Assembly (NCBI RefSeq): GCF_014851565.1
Contig: NZ_JACVAA010000003.1
Location: 434,001-498,000, forward strand
Reading direction: 5' to 3'
DNA length: 64,000 nt
DNA from: Pseudomonas sp. PDM15
GTDB taxonomy: Bacteria; Pseudomonadota; Gammaproteobacteria; Pseudomonadales; Pseudomonadaceae
In this document: positions 50,355-59,183 of the stretch, piece by piece
Position numbering within the stretch: the stretch's first letter is position 1
Layout: each line of letters begins with the position of its first letter
Made by a program: the position numbers and the translations under genes
The notes under the pieces: model-generated
The model's input: the letters and a program-made list of their open reading frames with translations, nothing else
Told to the model about the DNA's origin: nothing
Databases searched by the model: none

Positions 50355-51770
50355 ATGAGCGAACAGATTCCCGTCCGAAACATCACTCCTCCCCCGGCCA
50401 AGGGCGGCGATACCGTCGACCTCTACGCCAGCCGCGAAAAGATCTACACCCGCGCCTTCACCGGCCTGTTCCGCAACCTGCGTCTCGGCGGCGGAGCCTT
50501 CCTCTTCCTGCTCTACTTCGGCACCGTCTGGCTGAACTGGAACGACCGTCAGGCCGTCTGGTGGAACCTGCCGGAACGCAAATTCTTCATCTTCGGCGCC
50601 ACCTTCTGGCCGCAGGACTTCATCCTGCTGTCGGCGCTGCTGATCATCGCCGCCTTCGGCCTGTTCTTCATCACCGTGTTCGCCGGCCGCGTCTGGTGCG
50701 GCTACACCTGCCCGCAGAGCGTGTGGACCTGGATCTTCATGTGGTGCGAGAAGATCACCGAAGGCGACCGCAACCAGCGCATGAAGCTGGACAAGCAGCC
50801 GATGAGCGCCGAGAAATTCGCGCGCAAGGCGGCCAAGCACAGCCTGTGGATCCTCATCGGCCTGGTGACCGGCCTGACCTTCGTCGGCTACTTCTCGCCG
50901 ATCCGCGAGCTGATCCCCAACCTGCTCACCGGCGCCGCCGATGGCTGGGCCTACTTCTGGGTCGGCTTCTTTACCCTGGCCACATACGGCAACGCCGGCT
51001 GGCTGCGCGAGCAGGTATGCATCTACATGTGCCCCTACGCGCGCTTCCAGAGCGTGATGTTCGACCAGGACACCCTGATCGTTTCCTACGACCCGCGCCG
51101 TGGCGAACACCGTGGCCCGCGCAAGAAAAACGCCGACTACAAGGCCGAAGGCCTGGGTGACTGCATCGACTGCACCATGTGCGTCCAGGTCTGCCCGACC
51201 GGCATCGACATCCGTGACGGCCTGCAGGTCGAATGCATCGGCTGCGCCGCATGCATCGACGCCTGCGACAGCATCATGGACAAGATGGGCTACCCCAGGG
51301 GCCTGATCAGCTACACAACCGAACACAATCTATCCGGCCAGAAGACCCAACTGCTGCGTCCGCGCCTGATAGGCTACGCCGTCGTGCTGCTGGCCATGAT
51401 GAGTCTGTTCGCCTGGGCCATCGCCAGCCGCTCGCTGGTGGAGATGGACGTGCTCAAGGACCGCGTGCTGTTCCGCGAGAACGAGCAGGGCCATATCGAG
51501 AACGTCTACACCGTGAAGCTGATGAACAAGGCCCAGCGCGACCTGACCTACCTGATCTCCGTCGAAGGCATCGACGGCCTCACCTACGAAGGCCGCAGCG
51601 AGATCAAGGCCGCCGCCGGCGAGGTGCTGTCGATTCCGGTGGAACTGTCCATCGAGCCGGAGAAGCTGCCTTCCAGCGCCAATGAAATTCTGTTCAAGGT
51701 CCAGGCCTTGGAAGATCCAACCATCCAGAGCGACGCCGACAGCCGATTCATCGGCCCCAGCGTGCGCTGA
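50355..51770 (+). CDS. ccoG: Cytochrome c oxidase accessory protein CcoG (polyferredoxin)
   Basis: A 471-aa membrane iron-sulfur protein. Five hydrophobic segments surround the motifs VWCGYTCPQSVW and YMCPYARFQSVMFD. Two 4Fe-4S sites follow (CIDCTMCVQVCPTGIDI and ECIGCAACIDACD), then a periplasmic Ig-like C-terminal domain. It is implicated in reducing copper for cbb3 assembly. It begins the ccoGHIS set. Confidence 0.95.
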   Translation: MSEQIPVRNITPPPAKGGDTVDLYASREKIYTRAFTGLFRNLRLGGGAFLFLLYFGTVWLNWNDRQAVWWNLPERKFFIFGATFWPQDFILLSALLIIAAFGLFFITVFAGRVWCGYTCPQSVWTWIFMWCEKITEGDRNQRMKLDKQPMSAEKFARKAAKHSLWILIGLVTGLTFVGYFSPIRELIPNLLTGAADGWAYFWVGFFTLATYGNAGWLREQVCIYMCPYARFQSVMFDQDTLIVSYDPRRGEHRGPRKKNADYKAEGLGDCIDCTMCVQVCPTGIDIRDGLQVECIGCAACIDACDSIMDKMGYPRGLISYTTEHNLSGQKTQLLRPRLIGYAVVLLAMMSLFAWAIASRSLVEMDVLKDRVLFRENEQGHIENVYTVKLMNKAQRDLTYLISVEGIDGLTYEGRSEIKAAAGEVLSIPVELSIEPEKLPSSANEILFKVQALEDPTIQSDADSRFIGPSVR

Positions 51771-51784
51771 ACACAGGTCCCTCC

Positions 51785-52288
51785 ATGTCGTCGCCACAAA
51801 CTCCGGTCAACCCTTGGTACAAAGAGCCCTGGGTCTGGTTCATCCTCGGCATCCTCGGCATGGCCGTGGTGCTGGGCACCAGCATGCTGGTGATCGCCAC
51901 CAAGAATCCCCCGGGTCTGCTGTCGGACAACTACTACGACGTCGGCAAGGGCATCAACACCTCGCTGGAGCGCGAGGAGCTGGCCCAGCGCCTCAAGCTC
52001 AAGGCCGCCCTCACTCTGGACAACGAGCGCGGTACCGTCAGCCTGCAGCTGGAGGGTTACAGTAATCCGCCGCAGCTGGTGCTCAACCTGATCTCGCCAA
52101 CCCAGCCGGAGCGCGACCGCCGCGTGGTGCTGCAGGCCCAGCCCGACGGCAGTTACGCCGGCAACCTGCTGGACGCCATCGAGGGTCGTCGCTTCATCGA
52201 GCTGATCGGCCAGGAAGGCGGCAAGGACTGGCGCCTGTTCGAGGAAGAGAAGCTGGTCAGCGGCCAGCGCTTCCAGCTCGGCGAGTGA
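51785..52288 (+). CDS. ccoH: cbb3 assembly protein CcoH (FixH family)
   Basis: A 167-aa protein with one membrane helix near residues 15-37 (WVWFILGILGMAVVLGTSML) and the FixH-type motif SDNYYDVGKGIN, followed by a periplasmic beta-rich domain. It assists maturation of the CcoN subunit. It lies 14 bases after ccoG and before ccoI. Confidence 0.93.
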   Translation: MSSPQTPVNPWYKEPWVWFILGILGMAVVLGTSMLVIATKNPPGLLSDNYYDVGKGINTSLEREELAQRLKLKAALTLDNERGTVSLQLEGYSNPPQLVLNLISPTQPERDRRVVLQAQPDGSYAGNLLDAIEGRRFIELIGQEGGKDWRLFEEEKLVSGQRFQLGE

Positions 52289-52301
52289 TGTTCCGACCCG
52301 C

Positions 52302-54707
52302 ATGAGCAGCCCCCTTCCCTGCTACCACTGCGGCCTGCCGGTTCCCCCCGGCAGCCGCTTCGAGGCCCGCGTCCTGGATCAGCCGCGGGCCTTCTGCTGC
52401 CCGGGCTGCCAGGCCGTGGCCGAGGCCATCGTCGCCGGCGGACTGGACAACTACTACCGCCACCGCAGCGACAGCGCGGTCAACCCGCAGAGTCTGCCCA
52501 AGGCCCTGCCCGACGAGCTGGCACTGTACGACCGCGACGAGGTGCAGCAGGGCTTCGTCCAGCACCAGGGCGAACTCAGCGAGACCAGCCTGCTGATCGA
52601 GGGCATCAGCTGCGCCGCCTGCGGCTGGCTGATCGAGAAGCACCTGCGCGGCCTTCCTGGCGTTGCCGAGGCCAACCTCAACCTGTCCAACCAGCGCCTG
52701 CAGGTGCGCTGGTCCGACAGTCAGGTGCCGCTCAGCCAACTGCTCGCCGAGCTGCGCCGTATCGGCTACGCCGGCCACCCCTGGCAAGCGGACGAGGCCA
52801 GCGAACGCCTGGCCGCCGAGAACCGCAAGGCCATGCGCCAGATTGGCATCGCCGGCCTGCTGTGGATGCAGGTGATGATGGCGGCCATGGCCACCTGGCC
52901 GGAGTTCAATGTCGACCTCTCCCCGGAGCTGGACAAGATCCTGCGCTGGACCAGCCTGTTCCTCACCACGCCTATCGTCTTCTACTGCTGCGGCCAGTTC
53001 TTCCGCGGCGCCCTGCGCGATTTGCGCACCCGCCACCTAACCATGGACGTGTCGGTATCGCTGGCCATCGGCGGCGCCTACCTGGCCGGCATCTGGTCCA
53101 CCGTCACCGGCGTCGGCGAGCTGTACTTCGACGCGGTGGGCATGTTCGCCCTGTTCCTGCTCGCCGGTCGCTACCTGGAACGGCGCGCCCGCGAACGCAC
53201 GGCGGCGGCCACCGCGCAGCTGGTCAGCCTGCTGCCGCCGTCCTGCCTGCGCCTGGACGACAGCGGCCAAAGCCAGCGCATCCTGTTGCGCGAACTGGCC
53301 ATCGGCGATCGCGTACTGGTGCCGCCCGGCGCCCAGCTGCCGGCGGACGGACGCATCGTCAGCGGCCAGTCCAGCGTCGACGAGTCCCTGCTCACGGGCG
53401 AATACCTGCCGCTGGCCCGCAGCGAAGGCGATGCCGTCACCGCCGGCACGCTCAACGTCGAAGGCCCGCTGACCGTGCAGGTCGAGGCCCTGGGCAGCGA
53501 CACCCGCCTGTCCGCCATCGTCCGCCTGCTCGAACGCGCCCAGGCCGACAAGCCGCCGATGGCCGAGATGGCCGACCGCGTGGCCCAGTGGTTCCTGCTC
53601 ATCGTGCTCGGCCTGGCCGCCGTGGTCGGCCTGATCTGGTGGCAGATCGACAGCGAACGGGCGTTCTGGATCGTGCTGTCGCTGCTGGTCGCCACCTGCC
53701 CCTGCGCCCTGTCGCTGGCCACCCCCACCGCGCTGACTACCGCCACCGGCAGCCTGCACAAGCTCGGCCTGCTGCTGACCCGCGGCCATGTGCTGGAAGG
53801 CCTGAAGCAGATCGACACGGTGATCTTCGACAAGACCGGCACCCTCAGCGAGGGCCGCCTGACCCTGGAGCGCATCGAAACCCTGCGCGAGCTGGACGCC
53901 GACACCTGCCTGGCACTGGCCGCCGCTCTCGAACACGGCTCCGAGCACCCCATCGCCCGCGCCTTCGGCCACAGCCAGCGCGGCGCCGAACAGCTGGCCA
54001 GCGAACCCGGCCAGGGCCTGCAGGGCGTGGTCGACGGCCGGCGTCTGCGTATCGGCCAGCCGGCCTATGTGGCGGCACTGGCCGGCCGCGCGGCACCGGC
54101 GATTCCCGGCGAACACGGCCAGTGGCTGCTGCTCGGCGACGAGCGCGGCCCGCTGGCCTGGTTCGTCCTCGGCGATCGCCTGCGCGAGGATGCCCCTGAG
54201 CTGCTCGCCGCCTGCCGCGCCCAGGGCTGGCAGATCATCCTGCTGTCCGGCGACAGCTCGCCGATGGTCGGCGAGGTGGCGCGCCAGCTCGGCATCGACG
54301 ACGCCCGTGGCGGCCTCACCCCGGACGCCAAGCTGGCGGTACTCGAAGACCTGCACGCCCAGGGCCGTCGTGTGCTGATGCTGGGCGACGGGGTCAACGA
54401 CGTGCCGGTGCTGGCCGGTGCCGATATCAGCGTGGCCATGGGCAGCGCCACCGACCTGGCCAAGACCAGCGCCGACGCCGTGCTGCTGTCCAACCGCCTC
54501 GGCAGCCTGGTGCAGGCCTTCGCCCTGGCCCGCCGCACGCGGCGCATCATCATCGAGAACCTGGCCTGGGCGACTCTGTACAATGGCCTGGTGCTGCCGT
54601 TCGCCGCCCTCGGCTGGGTCACTCCGCTGTGGGCCGCGCTCGGCATGTCGGCCAGCTCGCTACTGGTGGTGCTCAACGCCCTGCGCCTGGCCCGCGTGAA
54701 ACCCTGA
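52302..54707 (+). CDS. ccoI: Copper-exporting P1B ATPase CcoI
   Basis: An 801-aa P-type ATPase that delivers copper for cbb3 assembly. The N-terminal Cys-rich segment (CYHCGLPVPPGS, FCCPGCQAV) marks the CcoI/FixI group, and a heavy-metal domain has GISCAACGW (C104, C107). The transport motif CPC is in VATCPCALSLATPT, phosphorylation DKTGT, and hinge MLGDGVNDVPVLAGADI. Length is normal. Confidence 0.95.
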   Translation: MSSPLPCYHCGLPVPPGSRFEARVLDQPRAFCCPGCQAVAEAIVAGGLDNYYRHRSDSAVNPQSLPKALPDELALYDRDEVQQGFVQHQGELSETSLLIEGISCAACGWLIEKHLRGLPGVAEANLNLSNQRLQVRWSDSQVPLSQLLAELRRIGYAGHPWQADEASERLAAENRKAMRQIGIAGLLWMQVMMAAMATWPEFNVDLSPELDKILRWTSLFLTTPIVFYCCGQFFRGALRDLRTRHLTMDVSVSLAIGGAYLAGIWSTVTGVGELYFDAVGMFALFLLAGRYLERRARERTAAATAQLVSLLPPSCLRLDDSGQSQRILLRELAIGDRVLVPPGAQLPADGRIVSGQSSVDESLLTGEYLPLARSEGDAVTAGTLNVEGPLTVQVEALGSDTRLSAIVRLLERAQADKPPMAEMADRVAQWFLLIVLGLAAVVGLIWWQIDSERAFWIVLSLLVATCPCALSLATPTALTTATGSLHKLGLLLTRGHVLEGLKQIDTVIFDKTGTLSEGRLTLERIETLRELDADTCLALAAALEHGSEHPIARAFGHSQRGAEQLASEPGQGLQGVVDGRRLRIGQPAYVAALAGRAAPAIPGEHGQWLLLGDERGPLAWFVLGDRLREDAPELLAACRAQGWQIILLSGDSSPMVGEVARQLGIDDARGGLTPDAKLAVLEDLHAQGRRVLMLGDGVNDVPVLAGADISVAMGSATDLAKTSADAVLLSNRLGSLVQAFALARRTRRIIIENLAWATLYNGLVLPFAALGWVTPLWAALGMSASSLLVVLNALRLARVKP

Positions 54708-54753
54708 TATCGGTCGCTGCGACCTACGCCTCGCCCGTGAACCCGGAGCTCCC

Positions 54754-54960
54754 ATGTCCGCCATCTACATCCTGATTCCGATTGCCGTGGTCCTGGTCGG
54801 CTTCGCCATCTGGCTGTTCGTCTGGGCGGTGGACAACGGCCAGTACGACGACCTGGACAGCCCCGCCCACAGCATCCTGTTCGACGACGAAGACCCGCAG
54901 CACAAAGCCGCCATCGCCGAGGCCGACAAGGCTGGCGACAAGGACGAGCCACGTGCCTGA
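54754..54960 (+). CDS. ccoS: cbb3 assembly protein CcoS
   Basis: A 68-aa single-helix protein (SAIYILIPIAVVLVGFAIWL) with the conserved WAVDNGQYDDLDSPAHSIL and FDDE tail of CcoS, needed for cofactor insertion into cbb3 oxidase. It ends eight bases inside the next gene. Confidence 0.94.
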   Translation: MSAIYILIPIAVVLVGFAIWLFVWAVDNGQYDDLDSPAHSILFDDEDPQHKAAIAEADKAGDKDEPRA

Positions 54961-55636
54961 GCTGGCACCGCTGCTGGTTTCCGCGCTGATCCTCGGCCTG
55001 CTCGGCGGTGGTCACTGCCTGGGCATGTGCGGCGGCCTGATGGGCGCGCTGACCCTGGCCATCCCGCCGGAGCAACGCGCCCGCCGCTTCCGCCTGCTGC
55101 TGGCTTACAACCTCGGGCGCATCCTCAGCTACGCCACGGCCGGCCTGCTGATCGGCCTGGCCGGCTGGGCCGTGGCCAGCAGCCCGGCGGCCATGGTGCT
55201 GCGGGTGATCGCCGCACTGCTGCTGATCGCCATGGGGCTGTATCTGGCCGGCTGGTGGAGCGGCCTGACCCGCATCGAGGCCGTCGGGCGTCACCTTTGG
55301 CGCCACCTGCAACCCATCGCCAGCCGTCTGATGCCGGTCAGCGGCCTGCCGCGTGCCCTGCTGCTCGGCGCCGTGTGGGGTTGGCTGCCCTGCGGCCTGG
55401 TCTACAGCACCCTGCTGTGGGCCTCCAGCCAGGGCTCGCCGGCGGACAGCGCACTGCTGATGCTGGCCTTCGGCCTGGGCACCTGGCCGGTGCTGCTGGC
55501 CACCGGCATGGCCGCCGAGCGCCTGACCGCCCTGCTGCGCCGACGTGGCGTGCGCATGGCCGGCGGCCTGCTGGTGATCCTGTTCGGCCTGTGGACCCTG
55601 CCCGGCCCGCACCAGCACTGGCTGATGGGGCACTAA
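54953..55636 (+). CDS. TauE/DsbD-like membrane protein next to ccoS
   Basis: A 227-aa protein with six hydrophobic segments beginning LLVSALILGLLGGGHCLGMC, where the HCxGMCGG motif marks a group annotated as sulfite exporter TauE or DsbD_2 that accompanies cco genes. A role in copper or redox handling during cbb3 assembly is inferred from position. It starts with GTG 54953, overlapping ccoS by eight bases, with AAGGA upstream. The open frame in other phases upstream was ignored. Confidence 0.85.
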   Translation: MPELAPLLVSALILGLLGGGHCLGMCGGLMGALTLAIPPEQRARRFRLLLAYNLGRILSYATAGLLIGLAGWAVASSPAAMVLRVIAALLLIAMGLYLAGWWSGLTRIEAVGRHLWRHLQPIASRLMPVSGLPRALLLGAVWGWLPCGLVYSTLLWASSQGSPADSALLMLAFGLGTWPVLLATGMAAERLTALLRRRGVRMAGGLLVILFGLWTLPGPHQHWLMGH

Positions 55637-55662
55637 GCAAGCGCTGCACGAACGTGCGCCAG

Positions 55663-55676
55663 CCTGACCCAGGTCA
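55663..55676 (+). promoter_or_regulatory. ANR/FNR-type site upstream of hemN
   Basis: CTGAC-CCAG-GTCAA is a degenerate FNR-type dyad. Its centre is 29.5 bases before TAGACT at 55699-55704, exactly the class II activator geometry, with the start near 55711. hemN is ANR-controlled in P. aeruginosa. Confidence 0.6.
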
Positions 55677-55733
55677 AGAAGCGCCGCCGCGCAATCCCTA
55701 GACTGGCCCCATCGCCAATCCAGGGATATCTCC

Positions 55734-57116
55734 ATGCTCGATGCCATCCGCTGGGACGCCGACCTGATCCGCCGCCACGACCGGCCAGGTCCGCGCTACA
55801 CCTCCTACCCCACCGCCGTGCAGTTCCACGGCGAGGTCGGCTCCTTCGACCTTTTGCACGCCCTGCGCGACAGCCGCAAGGCGCGACGACCACTGTCGCT
55901 CTACGTGCACGTGCCGTTCTGCGCCAACATCTGCTACTACTGCGCCTGCAACAAGGTGATCACCAAGGATCGCGGCCGCGCCCTGCCGTACCTGGAGCGC
56001 CTGGAGCAGGAGATCGAGCTGGTCTCGCGCCACCTGGACCAGCGCCAGGTGGTCGAGCAGCTGCACTTCGGCGGCGGCACCCCGACCTTTCTCAGCCACG
56101 ACGAGCTGCGCCGGCTGATGGAACATATCCGCAAGCACTTCACCCTGCTGGACGACGACAGCGGCGACTACGGCATCGAGATCGACCCGCGCGAGGCGGA
56201 CTGGTCGACCATGGGCCTGCTGCGCGAGCTGGGCTTCAACCGCGTCAGCCTCGGCGTGCAGGACCTCGACCCGGACGTGCAGCGCGCCATCAACCGCCTG
56301 CAGACCCTCGAGCAGACCCGCGCCATCGTCGATGCGGCGCATGCCCTGCAATTCCGCTCGGTGAATATCGACTTGATCTACGGCCTGCCGCGGCAGACCC
56401 CGGAAAGCTTCGCCCGCACGGTAGCCGAGGTGATCGCCCTGCAGCCGGACCGGCTGTCGGTGTTCAACTACGCGCACCTGCCGGAGCGCTTCATGCCGCA
56501 GCGACGGATCAACGATAACGAACTGCCCAGCCCGGCGGACAAGCTGGCCATGCTGCAGGGCAGCATCGAGCAGCTCACCGCCGCCGGCTACCGTTACATC
56601 GGCATGGACCACTTCGCCCTGCCCGACGACGAGCTGGCCATGGCCCAGGAAGACGGCACCCTGCAGCGCAACTTCCAGGGTTACACCACCCACGGCCACT
56701 GCGACCTGATCGGCCTGGGCGTATCCGCCATCAGCCAGGTCGGCGACCTGTACAGCCAAAACAGCAGCGACCTGGCCAACTACCAGCAGAGCCTGGGCAA
56801 TAGCCAGCTGGCCACCCAGCGCGGCCTGCACTGCAACGACGACGACCGTATCCGCCGCGCCGTGATCCAGGCGCTGATCTGCCAGTTCCAACTGAGCTTC
56901 CGCGATATCGAGGAGCGCTTCGCCATAGACTTCCGCAGCTACTTCTCGGCCATCTGGCCACAGCTGCAGCAACTGGCCCGCGACGGACTGATCGAGCTGG
57001 GTGAACACGGTATCGACGTACGCCCGGCCGGCCGCCTGCTGGTGCGCTCGCTGTGCATGCTGTTCGACCACTACCTGGAGCAGCAGAACCAGCAGCGCTT
57101 CTCGCGGGTGATTTGA
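55734..57116 (+). CDS. hemN: Oxygen-independent coproporphyrinogen III oxidase
   Basis: A 460-aa radical-SAM enzyme making protoporphyrinogen IX without oxygen. The cluster motif CxxxCxxC is at C63, C67 and C70 in PFCANICYYCACNK; LHFGGGTPTFLS and the C-terminal HemN domain follow. The length fits true HemN rather than HemW. It lies next to anr and the cbb3 genes, which need haem under low oxygen. Confidence 0.96.
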   Translation: MLDAIRWDADLIRRHDRPGPRYTSYPTAVQFHGEVGSFDLLHALRDSRKARRPLSLYVHVPFCANICYYCACNKVITKDRGRALPYLERLEQEIELVSRHLDQRQVVEQLHFGGGTPTFLSHDELRRLMEHIRKHFTLLDDDSGDYGIEIDPREADWSTMGLLRELGFNRVSLGVQDLDPDVQRAINRLQTLEQTRAIVDAAHALQFRSVNIDLIYGLPRQTPESFARTVAEVIALQPDRLSVFNYAHLPERFMPQRRINDNELPSPADKLAMLQGSIEQLTAAGYRYIGMDHFALPDDELAMAQEDGTLQRNFQGYTTHGHCDLIGLGVSAISQVGDLYSQNSSDLANYQQSLGNSQLATQRGLHCNDDDRIRRAVIQALICQFQLSFRDIEERFAIDFRSYFSAIWPQLQQLARDGLIELGEHGIDVRPAGRLLVRSLCMLFDHYLEQQNQQRFSRVI

Positions 57117-57140
57117 ACAGACAGGCAGATCAGCCAGGCA

Positions 57141-57190
57141 GTCCGGATGCAATCCGGGGGTGAACGCTCCCGGACTTCATCCGGGCTACA
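57141..57190. repeat. REP-type palindrome pair
   Basis: Two imperfect palindromes (TCCGGATGCAATCCGGG and CCCGGACTTCATCCGGG) are followed by CTACA. A half-copy, TAGCCCGGAT, occurs at 7767-7776. This style is known from pseudomonad REP elements. It lies between convergent hemN and the coiled-coil gene. Confidence 0.7.
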
Positions 57191-57203
57191 GACCTTTGGG
57201 GAG

Positions 57204-57656
57204 TCAGGCCATCGCCAAACTGGTCGCCTGCATGCGCTGGTCGTTGCTCAGGCGTTTGTCTTTCAGCGCCTCCACCAGGCTAGCCTGGGCCGTGCTGAGG
57301 GCGCCCTGCAGCGAGGCCAGTTCGCCGCGCAACATCTCCAGACGCATCTGCTTGGCTTCCGCGTCCATCCCTGAGTCGGCCATCAGCGCCTGCAGCTCGG
57401 CCTGCTTCTCGGCGATCTGCTGGCGCAGCTCGCGGATCATCTTGAGGATTTCCTTGATGTTGTCCGGCAGGTCGGCCTCGTCGATATCGTTGTTCTTCGC
57501 CGCAGCGGCGCGCACCTTGCCCAGTTCGGACAGGGTCACCCGCAGGCCGTCGCGCACTTCCTCCTCGCTGGCCACCTCGCCGTCGGCACGCGCCGCCTGG
57601 CGCTGCACGCCGAGCGCCAGGCGCTCGACCACGCCATTCATGTCTACCCTAAGCAT
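57204..57656 (-). CDS. Coiled-coil protein of unknown function
   Basis: A 150-aa soluble protein starting MLRVDMNGVVERLALGVQ. Nearly all of it is predicted helix, with a long coiled coil from about residue 60 (EILKMIRELRQQIAEKQAEL) to the end. No catalytic motif is seen. GAGGGA lies six bases before ATG 57656. The position between hemN and anr matches PA1545 in PAO1, which I recall as hypothetical. Confidence 0.75.
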   Translation of the reverse strand: MLRVDMNGVVERLALGVQRQAARADGEVASEEEVRDGLRVTLSELGKVRAAAAKNNDIDEADLPDNIKEILKMIRELRQQIAEKQAELQALMADSGMDAEAKQMRLEMLRGELASLQGALSTAQASLVEALKDKRLSNDQRMQATSLAMA

Positions 57657-57838
57657 GGAGTTTCCCTCGACGCATTCCTCCATCGGGCTATCGGAAGGCG
57701 ACGAAAAAACTTGAGCAAGCGGTCAGCCATGTTCCACCATCGAACCTATTCCCCCACCGACCTTGGTCGGCCTGGCCCATGCGCGGCTCCATGGGTTAAC
57801 CTTTGTCTTTGTGTGTGATCTCCATTCAGGGAACTCCG

Positions 57839-58573
57839 ATGTCAGAATCCATCAAGGTACACAGCCCTCACCAGGCCCATTGCAAGGACTGCAGCCTGGC
57901 CGCGCTGTGCCTGCCGCTGTCGCTGAACCTGGAGGACATGGACTCCCTGGACCGCATCGTCAAACGCGGGCGCCCGTTGAAGAAAGGTGAATTCCTGTTC
58001 CGCCAGGGCGATGCCTTCGACTCGGTGTTCGCCGTGCGCGCTGGCGCGCTGAAGACCTTTACCCTGAGCGACTCGGGCGAGGAGCAGATCACCGGGTTCC
58101 ACCTGCCCAGCGAGCTGGTCGGCCTGTCCGGCGTCGACACCGAGGTCTACCCGGTGTCGGCCCAGGCCCTGGAAACCACCTCGATATGCGAGATTCCCTT
58201 CGAGCGCCTGGACGAGCTGGCCGTGCAGCTGCCGCAGCTGCGTCGCCAGCTGATGCGGGTGATGAGCCGCGAGATCCGCGACGATCAGCAGATGATGCTG
58301 CTGCTCTCCAAGAAGACCGCCGACGAGCGCATCGCCACCTTCCTGGTCAACCTCTCCGCGCGCTTCCGCGCCCGCGGCTTCTCGGCCAACCAGTTCCGCC
58401 TGGCCATGTCGCGCAACGAGGTAGGCAACTACCTGGGCCTGGCCGTGGAAACCGTGTCGCGGGTGTTCACCCGCTTCCAGCAGAACGGCCTGATCAACGC
58501 CGAAGGCAAGGAAGTGCAGATCCTCGACCCCATCGAGCTGTGTGCCCTGGCCGGCGGCAATATGCCTGACTGA
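57839..58573 (+). CDS. anr: Oxygen-sensing transcriptional activator ANR (FNR family)
   Basis: 244 aa. The N-terminal 4Fe-4S Cys are C15, C18 and C24 in [11 protein letters not shown], with a later Cys in TSICEIPF. A cyclic-nucleotide-type sensor domain follows, then the dimer helix [10 protein letters not shown] and [22 protein letters not shown], whose E-SR contacts read TTGAT half-sites. It activates low-oxygen genes including those with boxes at 43565 and 55663. ATG 57839 is the family start. Confidence 0.96.
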   Translation: MSESIKVHSPHQAHCKDCSLAALCLPLSLNLEDMDSLDRIVKRGRPLKKGEFLFRQGDAFDSVFAVRAGALKTFTLSDSGEEQITGFHLPSELVGLSGVDTEVYPVSAQALETTSICEIPFERLDELAVQLPQLRRQLMRVMSREIRDDQQMMLLLSKKTADERIATFLVNLSARFRARGFSANQFRLAMSRNEVGNYLGLAVETVSRVFTRFQQNGLINAEGKEVQILDPIELCALAGGNMPD

Positions 58574-58582
58574 GGACACGCG

Positions 58583-59131
58583 ATGATCTTCGACGAATTC
58601 GCCATCAAATCGCTGATCCGCCCGGTGCCGGACTTCCCCAAGCCCGGCGTGGTGTTCCGCGACATCACCCCGCTGTTCCAGTCGCCACGCGCCCTGCGCA
58701 TGGTGGTGGACAGCTTCATCCAGCGTTACGTCGAGACCGAGTTCAGCCATATCGCGGCGATGGATGCGCGCGGTTTCCTGTTCGGCTCGATCATGGCCTA
58801 CGAGCTGAACAAGCCGCTGATCCTGTTCCGCAAGCAGGGCAAGCTGCCGGCCGAGGTGCTCGCCGAGAGCTACCAGACCGAGTACGGCGAGGCCCTGCTG
58901 GAAGTGCACGCCGACAGCCTGTGCGAAGGCGACCGGGTGCTGATCTTCGATGACCTGATCGCCACCGGTGGCACCCTGCTGGCCGCCGCGCGACTGGTCA
59001 AACGCCTCGGCGCCCAGGTGCACGAGGCCGCCGCGATCATCGACCTGCCCGAGCTGGGCGGCTCGCGCAAGCTGCAGGACATCGGCATCCCCACCTTCAC
59101 CCTGACCGCCTTCGAGCTCGGCGAACGCTGA
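58583..59131 (+). CDS. apt: Adenine phosphoribosyltransferase
   Basis: A 182-aa purine salvage enzyme converting adenine and PRPP to AMP. It has [17 protein letters not shown] near the start, the MDARGFLFG substrate region, and the PRPP motif [20 protein letters not shown]. It follows anr closely on the same strand. Confidence 0.95.
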   Translation: MIFDEFAIKSLIRPVPDFPKPGVVFRDITPLFQSPRALRMVVDSFIQRYVETEFSHIAAMDARGFLFGSIMAYELNKPLILFRKQGKLPAEVLAESYQTEYGEALLEVHADSLCEGDRVLIFDDLIATGGTLLAAARLVKRLGAQVHEAAAIIDLPELGGSRKLQDIGIPTFTLTAFELGER

Positions 59132-59140
59132 CAGGCATCA

Positions 59141-59165
59141 CCCGCCCCGCACAACGCAGGGCGGG
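59141..59165. terminator. Hairpin between apt and the M1-like gene
   Basis: CCCGCCC (59141-59147) pairs with GGGCGGG (59159-59165). It lies between convergent genes and lacks a T run. Confidence 0.4.
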
Positions 59166-59183
59166 AAGCCCGCGACACCCGCG

